Shown here in pieces: positions 51,483 through 60,628 of a stretch of 64,000 nt of DNA (positions are counted from its first letter, which is position 1; each line of letters starts with the position of its first letter). Where the stretch lies: assembly GCA_963666865.1 (NCBI GenBank), contig OY763072.1:4154001-4218000 (forward strand), written 5' to 3'. The stretch comes from Bin87 sp963666865 (GTDB lineage: Bacteria > Chloroflexota > Dehalococcoidia > Lucifugimonadales > UBA3495). The translations under genes and the position numbers were made by a program. The notes under the pieces were generated by a model. That model was not told the origin of the DNA. It searched no databases and worked only from the letters and a program-made list of their open reading frames with translations.

Positions 51483-54400
51483 CTAATCCTGCTGGATTGC
51501 GGACCACCGCCCCAACTCCTCAACTATGGCGGAGGTGAACGCGCTTACCGCGCAGACGCGGGCCAGCAGGTCGATGACGCGCTCTTTGTGGTCGGCGAAG
51601 CGGTAGGTGTTGAACCGCTCGGCGATGGTTGGGTCTCTGGATTTGCGTTCCTTGTACTGGTCGAGGACCCACTCCAGGGCGGAGCGGTTGCCGAGGCGGT
51701 ACTCCCAGGCCTCGGGCGGCACGCCGGCCAACGATGTCCGGTCGTCCAGTTGGATGATGCCCTTTTCCTGGTCGGCGCGCAGGATGGGGCGGGGCGGCCG
51801 GTTGCCGGGTAGGGGCGAATGATTATTCGCCCCTACGTCGTGGCGTTCCAGCGGCCACGGGTCGGCCGTCTCAAAGCCGAGGTGCAGGTCCAGCAGTTCC
51901 CGCCCTTGCTGCGCCCACCAGGCAAAATCATCCTGGAAGTACACGCGGGGGAACTCCCGGCGCAGGTCAACCTCGTACCGCTGGCGGTAGGCCGGGTCAT
52001 GGAGCATGGCGTAGGTGTACGCGAACACGTCCTCGGCGCTGATGCCGTCGTCGTCGTACTGCTCGCGGAACTGCCGCAGCCCCCACTCGGTGATGTTGCT
52101 CACCCGCTCGCCGTCCCCCGTATAGCGGTACAAGGGCAGGCATTGTGCGCCTGCAAAGAACAACTGGTAATCTGTCATTATGTTAGTAGCCAATACGGCA
52201 AACGGTCTGCGAGCAGCGGTACCTTGAAAGCATATTACGCAATTTGGGTGTTTCAAGTCCGGCCCAAATACGTCGTAGTGATTTCTGGTAAGAACATCGT
52301 TCATCGTAAAGTCGGCAAAGTGATGCTTGACGACAAAGGGGCGGTGTAACGACTCAATACGATTACCGTCGTTATAAACGATACGCCGTCCGCGTTGGAA
52401 TTCATTCCGCAGATCGCGGCTCCACTTGATGACCGGGTTGTACGATGTATCGCCGGCGTCCAGGGCTTCGTTATAGGTGTCGGCAAAGAAGAGCGACTTG
52501 GCGCGCAGGCTGGCGACGTCAAAGTCGTACACCCATTCATCTCGGTTGGTCTTTGCGCCATTAGCGAACAGGCCGAACACAGCCTGCTCATCAGCTGTTG
52601 TCTTGGCGAACTTGGTTTGACGGTCTGCGATAGTTAGGAGTTGCTCAAAGCCGGCAGTGGACTGATTGAGCCAGTTGCTTTTCGCGTCCGGCAAGATTGT
52701 CTCAAACACTATGTCAGAGATATTAAGATCTGCCAGTGCGGTCAACTTCTCTGCGCCCGTTTGCCGGTCATCAACGGCGTAGTAGTGAACGCCCCTGGAT
52801 TCCTGCTTTCGCAGGAATGACGCTCGTGAATTACGGACGAAAAAGGTGATGGCGACTCCTGTCATGATCCCAAAAATGTTGCCAACGTTGCCGTCTTTTC
52901 TTACATCGCCGCCCAAGTCCACCACGTATAAGTTGCTGAATTCTTGATTTGCTACTTTGCGGAATCCGTCATCTTGTTGGGCATCAAGAAATCGGCGGTT
53001 TGTGATTAAGGCTACGATGCCGTCGTCCTCCAGCCGGTCCGACGCCCATCGGATGAACCGCTTGTACATATCGTATTGATGCGTCCGTTGCGCCGTACTT
53101 TCCTTGATATAGGTTTCCCGGATACGCTCGTCGATATCCGGGTACTTCCGATTTGGGTTATCGTCATTCCAATTGAATTGTTGGTCGTTGTACGGCGGGT
53201 TGCCGATGATGACGCTGATGGGCTTTTCGTTTTGCTCCTGCACCCGGATCCAGTTCTCTTCGGAGACGCCGCCCAGGTTGAGCCCCGTCTGCCGCTGCAC
53301 CGCCGCGCCGCTGGCCCCCTGCCAGTCCATGTTGTCCAGCGTATCGACAAAGCACAGGTTCGGGAACTCCAGGTATTTGCCCGTCAGCTCCTTGTACGTG
53401 TATTCGACGTTGAGGTTGGCAATGTAGTAGGGCAGGATTTCCACCTCGTTGGCGTGGATCTCCTTCCGGTACTTGTGCTCCAGCCGGTCGGCCGGCAGGT
53501 GGCGCATCAGGTTGGTGATGAACGTGCCGGTTCCGGTGGCGGGGTCAAGGATGTGCACGTTCGGGTCGGCCAGTGTCTTGCCGAAGTGCTTTTGCAGCAG
53601 CCGGTCGGCGCCGCGGATGATGAAGTCCACCACCTCGTTGGGGGTATAGACCACACCGAGGCGGTCGGCGGCGCCGGGGTTGTAAGCCTGGTAGAAATCC
53701 TCGTAGATGCCCTTGAGGAACTGCTGCTTCTCGCCGTACTCGGCGATGTCGTCGGCCGCGCGGCCAATTGCGCCATAGTAGGCGCGCAGCCGGTCCACGG
53801 CCTGGCGGCGCACGTTGCCGGTGAAGAAGGTGCCTTCCAGGGCGTCCAGCTGGCGGGCCACATTGTTCTCGCGGTGGAACTGGTCCTCGGCGAAAACCCG
53901 CAGGAAGATGTCCTTCGTCAAAATGTGCTGGATCAGCATCTCCCGGACGTTGTCGTTGGTCACCGCCGTGCTGATGGACTGGTGGCACAGCTCGAGGAAG
54001 ACCTGCGCGGCTTCCTGATAGCGCGGGTTGCCGGCCTCGGCGTCAACGATGGTTTCCCGCAGGTTCGCCAGCACCGCCGGCAGGTCGTCCTTGAACTGCT
54101 GCCGCGCCTGTCGGAACTCCTGGATCTCGGGGAGTTCGTAGTTGAGGAACTGCCGAACCAGCGCGTCCAGAGCGGCCGGGTCGGCCATGTCCACCCGCAT
54201 CGCTTCCCGTTGGTCCTGGAAGAGGACGGCGGTGCGGGAATTCTCGAAGAGGATGTTGTCGCCGGGGTAGCCCTGGGCGAGCTTGTTGCGGATTTCCCGG
54301 TCCAGGTCGTCGTGGGTGTCCTTGGCTTCCCACAGGCCGCGCGTCATGCGGAGGGAGTCGCGGACCGTGCCGTCGGGTTTGTTGCTGCGGTCAGACCGCA

Positions 54401-54560
54401 GTTCCGGCACCAGCGCCAGCCGCTCGGAGTGGTCGGCACAGTAGGCCGCCAGGCAGTTCTGGAACGCGGCGCGGATGTTTTCCTCGTTATCGACGCCGCC
54501 GAACTCGATCAACTCGGCGAGTTCGCGGTGGTAACGGTTGATGTGGGGATAATCGGGCAT
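51483..54560 (-). CDS. Single-chain restriction-modification protein (type IIG/ISP-like N6-adenine methyltransferase with nuclease domain)
   Basis: 1025 aa. Near residues 50-90 the stretch SNKPDGTVRDSL...GLWEAKDTHDDL has a PD...E-x-K nuclease arrangement. The methylase is from ~residue 300: VYTPNEVVDFII, AdoMet motif I DPATGTGTF (~336), catalytic motif IV NPPY (~453). No helicase motifs are seen, so it is not a full type ISP enzyme like LlaGI. The C-terminal 400 residues are probably the specificity part. Two repeats lie in frame within it: family 2 at 52795-52821 (SFLRKQESRG) and family 1 at 51809-51836 (VGANNHSPLP). Start ATG 54560. Confidence 0.85.
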   Translation of the reverse strand: MPDYPHINRYHRELAELIEFGGVDNEENIRAAFQNCLAAYCADHSERLALVPELRSDRSNKPDGTVRDSLRMTRGLWEAKDTHDDLDREIRNKLAQGYPGDNILFENSRTAVLFQDQREAMRVDMADPAALDALVRQFLNYELPEIQEFRQARQQFKDDLPAVLANLRETIVDAEAGNPRYQEAAQVFLELCHQSISTAVTNDNVREMLIQHILTKDIFLRVFAEDQFHRENNVARQLDALEGTFFTGNVRRQAVDRLRAYYGAIGRAADDIAEYGEKQQFLKGIYEDFYQAYNPGAADRLGVVYTPNEVVDFIIRGADRLLQKHFGKTLADPNVHILDPATGTGTFITNLMRHLPADRLEHKYRKEIHANEVEILPYYIANLNVEYTYKELTGKYLEFPNLCFVDTLDNMDWQGASGAAVQRQTGLNLGGVSEENWIRVQEQNEKPISVIIGNPPYNDQQFNWNDDNPNRKYPDIDERIRETYIKESTAQRTHQYDMYKRFIRWASDRLEDDGIVALITNRRFLDAQQDDGFRKVANQEFSNLYVVDLGGDVRKDGNVGNIFGIMTGVAITFFVRNSRASFLRKQESRGVHYYAVDDRQTGAEKLTALADLNISDIVFETILPDAKSNWLNQSTAGFEQLLTIADRQTKFAKTTADEQAVFGLFANGAKTNRDEWVYDFDVASLRAKSLFFADTYNEALDAGDTSYNPVIKWSRDLRNEFQRGRRIVYNDGNRIESLHRPFVVKHHFADFTMNDVLTRNHYDVFGPDLKHPNCVICFQGTAARRPFAVLATNIMTDYQLFFAGAQCLPLYRYTGDGERVSNITEWGLRQFREQYDDDGISAEDVFAYTYAMLHDPAYRQRYEVDLRREFPRVYFQDDFAWWAQQGRELLDLHLGFETADPWPLERHDVGANNHSPLPGNRPPRPILRADQEKGIIQLDDRTSLAGVPPEAWEYRLGNRSALEWVLDQYKERKSRDPTIAERFNTYRFADHKERVIDLLARVCAVSAFTSAIVEELGRWSAIQQD
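51809..51836. repeat. Family-1 palindrome inside a coding sequence
   Basis: Identical in type to the intergenic copies (GTAGGGGCGAAT.../...ATTCGCCCCTAC). On the coding strand it reads V-G-A-N-N-H-S-P-L with no stop codon, in frame with the flanking methylase C-terminus. Confidence 0.95.
52795..52821. repeat. Family-2 inverted repeat inside a coding sequence
   Basis: CTGGATTCCTGCTTTCGCAGG...AATGAC. On the coding strand it reads S-F-L-R-K-Q-E-S-R, in frame between FVRNSRA and VHYYAV. Confidence 0.9.
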
Positions 54561-54720
54561 TTGGTGTGCCGTGGTATGAATTTTTGTGATTTGGATTGGA
54601 ACGTCGCAGCGCGGTCTGTGGTGCCGATTTTAGCAACGGAAGCCGTTGGGCACAAAAGCGCCGAGAGAAACCGGCCAGAGCCGTTTCAAAGTCGCCGTGG
54701 CAGCCCCGCACCGTCAAATC

Positions 54721-54828
54721 GTCATTCCTGCGAAAGCAGGAGTCCAGAAGCTACAAATTGATAGAATCGTGAAAGTCATTCCTGATGCCGGTTACTGGAT
54801 TCCGGCCCCGTATCAAGTACGGGATGAC
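54721..54828. repeat. Family-2 repeat cluster (~108 bp)
   Basis: GTCATTCCTGCGAAAGCAGG on the left, a second unit GTCATTCCTGATGCCGG inside, then CCCCGTATCAAGTACGGGATGAC on the right. It fills most of the 349-bp gap between the RND pump stop and the restriction-modification start; no gene is seen there. Confidence 0.85.
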
Positions 54829-54909
54829 GCTCACGCGTACCCACTTTCCGCAATGACATATCAAGTACCGGTCAGCGCGAAGCCTGCTTCTGACAACCTC
54901 GCCAAGAGG

Positions 54910-57900
54910 CTACCCATCCCCGTCGCCGTCAGCGGCGGGTTGCGGAGAAATCGGCGCTTCCGCAACGGGGCGACGCTGCAACCCGACGACGCGCAGCACG
55001 TGCCGGTAAAGATTGGGCACGCTCTCCTCAAACAGCATATAGACCACCGGCACGGCAACCAGCGTGAGGAAGGTGGAGCTGAGCAGGCCGCCGATGACCA
55101 CGGTGGCCAGTTCGGCGCCGACCAGTCCGGCCGAATCGCTCATCGACAGCGGTATCAAGGCCAGTATCGTGGTGAACGCCGTCATCAGGATGGGGCGCAC
55201 CCGGGTGCGGCCGGCGGCCATTACCGCATCTAATGGGGCATAACCGGCCTGTCGCAGCTGTTGTACAAAGGTCAGCAGCACGATGGCGTTGGTGACCACG
55301 ATGCCCACCAGGAGCAGGAAACCCATCAACGCCGGCAGGCTCAAAGAGCGGTCGGTGATGACCAGCGCGACCAGCGCTCCCACCACGGCCAAGGGCATAC
55401 TGAGCACGACGATGAACGGGATTTTCAACGAACCCAGGGTGGCAACCATCACCAGGTACACCAGGGAAACGCCGATGGCCATGGCCACGTACACGTTGTT
55501 GAATTCCTCCCTGATGTCGCTGAAGGTTCCGCCGGAACGGACCTTGACCCCCGGCGGAAGGGGGGTGGCCGCGACGATGGCGTCAACACGTTCCCCGATG
55601 GCGCCGGCGTCCCGTCCGGCCAGGCCGCCGGAAATCGTAGCCGAGCGGTTGCCATCGTAATGGGTGATTACGTTGGGTCCCACCGTATGCCGCGTGTCGG
55701 CGATGGCGCCCAGGGGTATGGCTCCGGCGTTGCCGGATATGGGAAGCAACGGAATGTCCATCGGCTCATCAGTGGCTTCCGGAGCGCCGCGAACCACCAC
55801 GTCCAACGTTTCACCGGACAGGTCGATTTCCGTGACGTCGCTGCCACGCATCCAGGTGCGAATCTGGTTGGCCACGTTGGCCGTGGACAGGCCGTAGCGT
55901 CCGGCCTGGTTGGGGTCGATGGCGATGGTCAACTCTTCGCTGCCGTCAACAATGTTGGTGCGGACGTTGCGCACGCCCGGGTCCTGTTCAACGGCGGCCT
56001 GCAATCGGTCGGTGGCGACGCGGACGTCTTCATAGTTGGGGCCAGTGAGCGTCAGCCGCAGCCCACCACCCCGGCCCGGCCCGCCGGAATCGGCAAAAAC
56101 GCGGGTGGTTACGTTGCGCTTTTCGGGCAGCGCGTTTATAATCTGTTCGTCCAGGTCGGCCGGCGGGTCTTCGCCCAGGACGACGGTGAACCCGGCGCGG
56201 TCGAAGGACGGGTCGGCGGTGGAGCCGAAGCTTCGGCTGCTGGCGCCCAGCGTAACCTGGTAACTCGCCACGGCGCCGCTGGAGACGAACCCGTCCAGTA
56301 TCCGCTCGGTCTCGTTCACTTCCTGGACCAGCCGAACGGTGGAAGGGTTGCCCCGCAGGGTGAGGTCAATGCGAATACCCTCGGTGCGCCCCTGGGAGAA
56401 CAGCTCGATGGGCAGGGTCCGGATGAGGCTCAGGCTCGCCAGAACGACGATGACGCTGAGGATGGCGGTAATCACGCGGAAGCGCAGTGCCAACCGGAGT
56501 ACCGGCGTATAGACTTTCTGCAACAGCGTGTCGCCCGGCGGAGTCGCCGGCTCCCCGGTCGGGTCTCCCTGGCGCAGGAACCACGACCCCAGCACGGGAA
56601 CCGCGGTCAGCGCGACCAGCGTGGAAGCCAGCAGGGACACGCATACCGTCTGGGCAAAGGGCGAGAAGAACTGGCCGACCACGCCCGGCAGAAACGCCAG
56701 GGGCACGAACACGGCCACGGTGGTCAGCGTGGAAGCGACCACGGGCGGGCTGACTTCCTGGGTGGCGGCGATCACCGCCACCGACCGGGGGCTGCCTTCC
56801 TGGATGTGCCGGTAGATGTTCTCCAGCACGACGATGCTGTCGTCAACGATACGGCCCACCGCAATGGCCAGACCGGCCAGGCTCATGAAGTTCAGCGTCC
56901 AGTCGAACAGCGCCATCACCAGCATCGTTATCATCACGCTGAGGGGGATGGAAAGGGCGATGATGATGGTGGGCCGCAAGGTGTTGACGACACCCGCGAA
57001 GGGCCGGGGCCGCAGCTGCAGCAGGAAAAGGAACACGGCCAGCACCGCGAAAGCGAAACCCTGGATGCCCTGGCCGACCACCTTGCCCAGTTCTTCCTCC
57101 AGCCGGGGCGCCTGGCTCTCCATCACTGAGATGTCAATATCGGGCGGAATCTCCCCTTGCAGATCGACCAACAACCGGTCAATGGCGTGGGTGATGTCGA
57201 TGGTGTTGCCGTCCGGGGTTTTCTGGACGTCCAAGCTCACGCTGGGGTTGCCGTTGGTGCGGGAGACGGTGCGGGCTTCGGGAGTGGCGACGCGCACGTC
57301 GGCCACCTCGGCCAGGCTGATGGGGGTTGCGTTGCCGCCGGCGGCCCGGTTGGGACCGGTCGCGCCGCCGTCCCTGGAGAAACCCACCGGCAGCTGGCGG
57401 ATGGCCTCCAGATTGGTGTAGTCATGGAATGCGCGGACGGTAACAGTGCCGTCTCCGGAAGTCATGCTGCCGGTGTTAACATCCACCGAGTTGCCCTGCA
57501 AAGCGCCGATTACGTTCTGGATGGTCAGCCCATGGGTGTCCAGCAAGGCCGGGTCCACCGTCACGAACACCTGCTCGTCCACGGCGCCCTCAATCTGCAC
57601 ATCGAACACTCCCGGGACCGACTGGAGCGCCGGGATAATCTGTCGCTCGACGATTCTCACCAGGTCGGGAATGTCCCGCTCTCCCGATATGCTCAGCTCC
57701 ATTACCGGCCGCTGGTTGGGCGTGAGCTCGAAGACGCGCGGGTCGCCGGCGGCGTCGGGCAGGCGGAGGCCCGATACCCGGCTGACGATTTCCGCCTCCG
57801 CCTCTTCAATATCAACGTTGTTTTCGAAGCTGGCCCGCACCTGGGAACGGCTGGAGCGGGAAGTTGAGGTGACCTCCTTCAGGCCCTCCATCCCGATAAT

Positions 57901-58113
57901 CAGGTCCTCGATGGGCTTGGTCACCTCCTCGGCCACCTGGTACGGCGTGCCCTGCTGGTAGGAGGTTGTTACGTTGATGACCCGGAGGCTGATTTCCGGA
58001 AACAATTCCTGCTGCAGTTGCTGATAGGCGTACAAGCCGCCCACCAGCACCAGGACCAGGGCCATCACGGTGACCGGACGGCTGCGCAGCGCCAGTTTGG
58101 ACAAGATAATCAT
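54910..58113 (-). CDS. RND-family efflux transporter permease
   Basis: 1067 aa, twelve expected helices in two halves, each with a large outer loop. RSRPVTVMALVLVLVGGLYAY is helix 1, QELFPEISLRVINVTTSYQQGTP the pore-entry strand, and VGRIVDDSIVVLENIYRHIQ carries the proton-relay Asp pair of helix 4 (D-D). VLFLFLLQLRPRPF, ETTALGSLKIPFIVVLSMPLA-like stretches and VGIVVTNAIVLLTFVQQLR mirror them in the second half. Closest in plan to the SwrC/AcrB group in Gram-positive and Chloroflexota genomes, often without an outer-membrane channel. Start ATG 58113; no Shine-Dalgarno visible. Confidence 0.92.
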   Translation of the reverse strand: MIILSKLALRSRPVTVMALVLVLVGGLYAYQQLQQELFPEISLRVINVTTSYQQGTPYQVAEEVTKPIEDLIIGMEGLKEVTSTSRSSRSQVRASFENNVDIEEAEAEIVSRVSGLRLPDAAGDPRVFELTPNQRPVMELSISGERDIPDLVRIVERQIIPALQSVPGVFDVQIEGAVDEQVFVTVDPALLDTHGLTIQNVIGALQGNSVDVNTGSMTSGDGTVTVRAFHDYTNLEAIRQLPVGFSRDGGATGPNRAAGGNATPISLAEVADVRVATPEARTVSRTNGNPSVSLDVQKTPDGNTIDITHAIDRLLVDLQGEIPPDIDISVMESQAPRLEEELGKVVGQGIQGFAFAVLAVFLFLLQLRPRPFAGVVNTLRPTIIIALSIPLSVMITMLVMALFDWTLNFMSLAGLAIAVGRIVDDSIVVLENIYRHIQEGSPRSVAVIAATQEVSPPVVASTLTTVAVFVPLAFLPGVVGQFFSPFAQTVCVSLLASTLVALTAVPVLGSWFLRQGDPTGEPATPPGDTLLQKVYTPVLRLALRFRVITAILSVIVVLASLSLIRTLPIELFSQGRTEGIRIDLTLRGNPSTVRLVQEVNETERILDGFVSSGAVASYQVTLGASSRSFGSTADPSFDRAGFTVVLGEDPPADLDEQIINALPEKRNVTTRVFADSGGPGRGGGLRLTLTGPNYEDVRVATDRLQAAVEQDPGVRNVRTNIVDGSEELTIAIDPNQAGRYGLSTANVANQIRTWMRGSDVTEIDLSGETLDVVVRGAPEATDEPMDIPLLPISGNAGAIPLGAIADTRHTVGPNVITHYDGNRSATISGGLAGRDAGAIGERVDAIVAATPLPPGVKVRSGGTFSDIREEFNNVYVAMAIGVSLVYLVMVATLGSLKIPFIVVLSMPLAVVGALVALVITDRSLSLPALMGFLLLVGIVVTNAIVLLTFVQQLRQAGYAPLDAVMAAGRTRVRPILMTAFTTILALIPLSMSDSAGLVGAELATVVIGGLLSSTFLTLVAVPVVYMLFEESVPNLYRHVLRVVGLQRRPVAEAPISPQPAADGDGDG

Positions 58114-58121
58114 AAGCAAAC

Positions 58122-58146
58122 GGGGACGCCTATCGGTGGCGTCCCC
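58122..58146. repeat. Hairpin directly upstream of the RND start codon
   Basis: GGGGACGCC/GGCGTCCCC around TATCGGT. On the minus strand the hairpin ends 8 nt before the start codon, where a Shine-Dalgarno would be expected. Confidence 0.7.
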
Positions 58147-58160
58147 AACTTCGGAGAACC

Positions 58161-58270
58161 GTCAGAATCAGGATTTACCGGATTTAAGGATTGGCAGGAT
58201 TGGAGCCGTTCTGACGTGGCGAACTTTCCAATCCGGTAAATCCTCTAATCCAGAAAATCCTGATTCCGAC
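58161..58270. repeat. Family-3 inverted repeat element (~110 bp), copy 2
   Basis: Starts GTCAGAATCAGGATTT and ends AAATCCTGATTCCGAC, near-complementary termini. Inside, the halves also pair (GGCAGGATTGG / CCAATCCGG). Confidence 0.9.
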
Positions 58271-58331
58271 AATTATGCCAAGAACGGAAAGACCCTGTGA
58301 GTAGCGTGGGATTCCCTTGCGGAACGACCGC

Positions 58332-58991
58332 CTAATCGCTGGTGAAGGCGTAGTCGGTGGGGCGCATGATGGTGTGGCGGGATTTGCGGACCAGTGGGCC
58401 GTTTTCCTCGCTGGCGGCGCGGGCGGTGTTCCAGTCAGGGTCGGCCTGAAAGGAGCGCCAGCTCTTTTCCCGGTCGGCCAGGCTGGGGTAGCCGAGCATA
58501 TAGACCAGTACGTTGTTGACGCCCACGTCCTCCGACCAGTAGCCGATGTTCTCGATGCCGTGCTTCTCGAACAGGCCGATGGTGTGGTTGGCGAAGCGGT
58601 TGTGCACGTCGGGCAGACGGCCGGGCACCGCTTCGTAGATGCGGAGTTCCTGCACGGCGGTGGATATCTTGGGCTCGGGTGAGTAGGGAGTAAGACGCAG
58701 GAAGCGATTGGTCACCGCGTCCACCAGCGGGCCGTTGGCCTCGGTCTGCTTGCGGACCTCCAGCCAGTCGGGGTCGGTGCCGAACTTGGCCCAGCGGCTC
58801 TCCCGGTCGGCCATGCTGTCGAAGACGTTGATGTAGGTGAGGCGGTTGCTCTGGCCGATTTCGTCGGTCCAGAAGCCCAGGTACTTCACGCCGTGTTTGC
58901 GGAACAGGGCGCAGGTATGGTTGGCGAAACGGCCGCTGATGTCGGGCAGACGGCCGGCGACGGCGTCGTAGATGCGCAGTTCGTACAGCAT
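58332..58991 (-). CDS. NIPSNAP-family protein, two tandem domains
   Basis: 219 aa. MLYELRIYDAVAGRLPDISGRF and VQELRIYEAVPGRLPDVHNRF start two repeats of ~105 residues; in both, FANHT...LF(R/E)KHG(V/I) and YWSEDVGVNNVLVYML-like strands recur. NIPSNAP is a dimeric alpha-beta-barrel family of unclear biochemical role. Start ATG 58991 with GGAGA upstream; the 50 codons before it are unsupported. It is not in an obvious operon. Confidence 0.88.
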   Translation of the reverse strand: MLYELRIYDAVAGRLPDISGRFANHTCALFRKHGVKYLGFWTDEIGQSNRLTYINVFDSMADRESRWAKFGTDPDWLEVRKQTEANGPLVDAVTNRFLRLTPYSPEPKISTAVQELRIYEAVPGRLPDVHNRFANHTIGLFEKHGIENIGYWSEDVGVNNVLVYMLGYPSLADREKSWRSFQADPDWNTARAASEENGPLVRKSRHTIMRPTDYAFTSD

Positions 58992-59143
58992 CGCTTCTCT
59001 CCTTTCCGGTGTGGTTTCTTTACATGGATGAACGAGATGGACGGGATTTTTATATGGCGGCGCATCGCTGCCGGCGTTAGTATAGCATCGGCACGGCGCG
59101 CATGGCGTCAAAATCCGGTTGCCGCTCCCCCTTCGTATCAATT

Positions 59144-59253
59144 GTCAGAATCAGGATTTGCTGGATTTGGGGATTAGCAGGATTGGGACTTCTCCACCTC
59201 TGAACCGCTCCAATCCTGCTAAATCATAAAATCATATAAATCCTGATTCTGAC
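59144..59253. repeat. Family-3 inverted repeat element (~110 bp), copy 3
   Basis: Starts GTCAGAATCAGGATTT and ends AAATCCTGATTCTGAC, perfectly complementary over 16 bp. It occupies much of the 309-bp gap between the NIPSNAP and HtrA genes; no gene is seen there. Confidence 0.92.
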
Positions 59254-59300
59254 GATTTCGCAAAAAGCGAGTACTCGTGAGGGATGAACGGGAGTTGAAA

Positions 59301-60596
59301 ATGTCCAACAGCCGAAACCGGAAATTGCTGCGGCCCGTTACCGTTAGCATCGGCGTAATAGGACTAGCATTCATCGTCGCCTGCGGGCAACCGAGCGCGG
59401 CGGAACCGGCTCCGGTTGAGCTGACTCCTCCACCTCCTCAGGCGGTGAACACGGTCGCCCAAGCAACGGAGCCGACGGCGGCGGCGGACCAACCCACGAC
59501 CAATCCGCAGGAAAATGCCGCGCAACCCAACGCCGGGCAATCCGCGCCGGTCGCCGAGCTGACCCACCAACAAGTCATGGCCGCCCATGACGCGATGATG
59601 AGCGAGCTTTATGACGCCACAGTGCCCTCCGTCGTGGGACTGAGGGTACTTAAAACCATCACCGTGGGCGGGAGTATGCCTCCGGGTATGCCCAGTGACT
59701 TCTTCTCACGGGCCGCCGGCTCCGGCTTTGTTTGGGACGATGAAGGGCACATTGTGACCAACCGTCATGTTGTGATCGAGGCGGAACGGATCATCGTGAT
59801 GTTCAGCGACGGCGTGCAGGCCGACGCCGAGTTGGTAGGCGACGACCCCGACTCCGATCTTGCCGTGATCAAGATTGCCGATGACTCCGTGCGCCCGCCA
59901 CCCATCGCCGTCGGAGACAGCGACGACATCCGGCCCGGCCAGTTGGCAGTTGCCATCGGAGACCCGTTCTCGCGGGGATTTTCCATGACGTCCGGCATAA
60001 TCAGCGCCGTGGGGCGCACCATCAACCCCACGGACAGCAACTTCTCCGTTCCCCGGGTGGTCCAGCATGACGCCGCCACCAATCCCGGCAACTCGGGTGG
60101 CCCCCTGCTTAACCGCGGAGGAGAGGTCATCGGCATCAACACTCAGATCATCAGTGAAACCGGCGCTTTCTCCGGCGTGGGCCTCGCCATTCCAATCAAC
60201 TTGGCGAAACTGGTGGTGCCGGCGCTAATTGACGACGGCCATTACGAATATCCGTACATTGGCATCCGGGGGGCCACCGTGCGGCCCGACATCGCCGTCG
60301 CCATGGACATGCCGGCCGAGACCAGGGGCGCGCTGGTAATTGCCGTTGGCTCCGATACTGCGGCCAGTCGCGGGGGCCTGCGGGCCTCGGACCAGCTGAC
60401 CGTGATCAACGGCGCTGAGGTGCCCGTGGGCGGCGACATCATAATCGCCATCGACGGAACGCCCATCCAGGGAATGGACGACGTGATAGCCTACGTCGTC
60501 GAGCACACTCAACCCGGCGATACGGTGGAATTTACGGTGTTGAGGGATGGCGAGGAAGTTCCGGTGACCATCACCATGGGCAAACGCCCCGGCTAG
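59301..60596 (+). CDS. HtrA/DegP-type serine protease with PDZ domain, lipoprotein
   Basis: Quality-control protease outside the membrane. 431 aa. Start ATG 59301 has GGGAG 6 nt upstream. The signal peptide ends FIVACG; the Cys is a likely lipid site. A ~55-residue Pro/Ala/Gln linker follows. The catalytic triad is H156 (TNRHVV), D186 (DSDLAVI) and S265 (NPGNSGGPL). A PDZ domain covers the last ~100 residues (GALVIAVGSDTAASRGGLRASD, GGDIIIAIDG). DegP-like order with one PDZ domain. Confidence 0.94.
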   Translation: MSNSRNRKLLRPVTVSIGVIGLAFIVACGQPSAAEPAPVELTPPPPQAVNTVAQATEPTAAADQPTTNPQENAAQPNAGQSAPVAELTHQQVMAAHDAMMSELYDATVPSVVGLRVLKTITVGGSMPPGMPSDFFSRAAGSGFVWDDEGHIVTNRHVVIEAERIIVMFSDGVQADAELVGDDPDSDLAVIKIADDSVRPPPIAVGDSDDIRPGQLAVAIGDPFSRGFSMTSGIISAVGRTINPTDSNFSVPRVVQHDAATNPGNSGGPLLNRGGEVIGINTQIISETGAFSGVGLAIPINLAKLVVPALIDDGHYEYPYIGIRGATVRPDIAVAMDMPAETRGALVIAVGSDTAASRGGLRASDQLTVINGAEVPVGGDIIIAIDGTPIQGMDDVIAYVVEHTQPGDTVEFTVLRDGEEVPVTITMGKRPG

Positions 60597-60606
60597 CACC
60601 GGGGCG
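60585..60606 (+). terminator. Possible terminator hairpin at the HtrA stop codon
   Basis: CGCCCCGG/CCGGGGCG around CTAGCA, including the TAG stop. No T tract follows, so it may be a stabilising hairpin and not an intrinsic terminator. Confidence 0.35.
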
Positions 60607-60628
60607 CACGAGAAGCGGAACGCAGTTT

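Noticed and set aside
53076..54761. 561-aa plus-strand open frame opposite the restriction-modification gene
   Set aside because: Antisense shadow; no motif or ribosome site, and the coding strand has DPATGTGTF and NPPY.
55261..57129. 622-aa plus-strand open frame opposite the RND pump
   Set aside because: Antisense, rich in His, Gln and Arg, no recognisable domain; the minus-strand protein has full family motifs.
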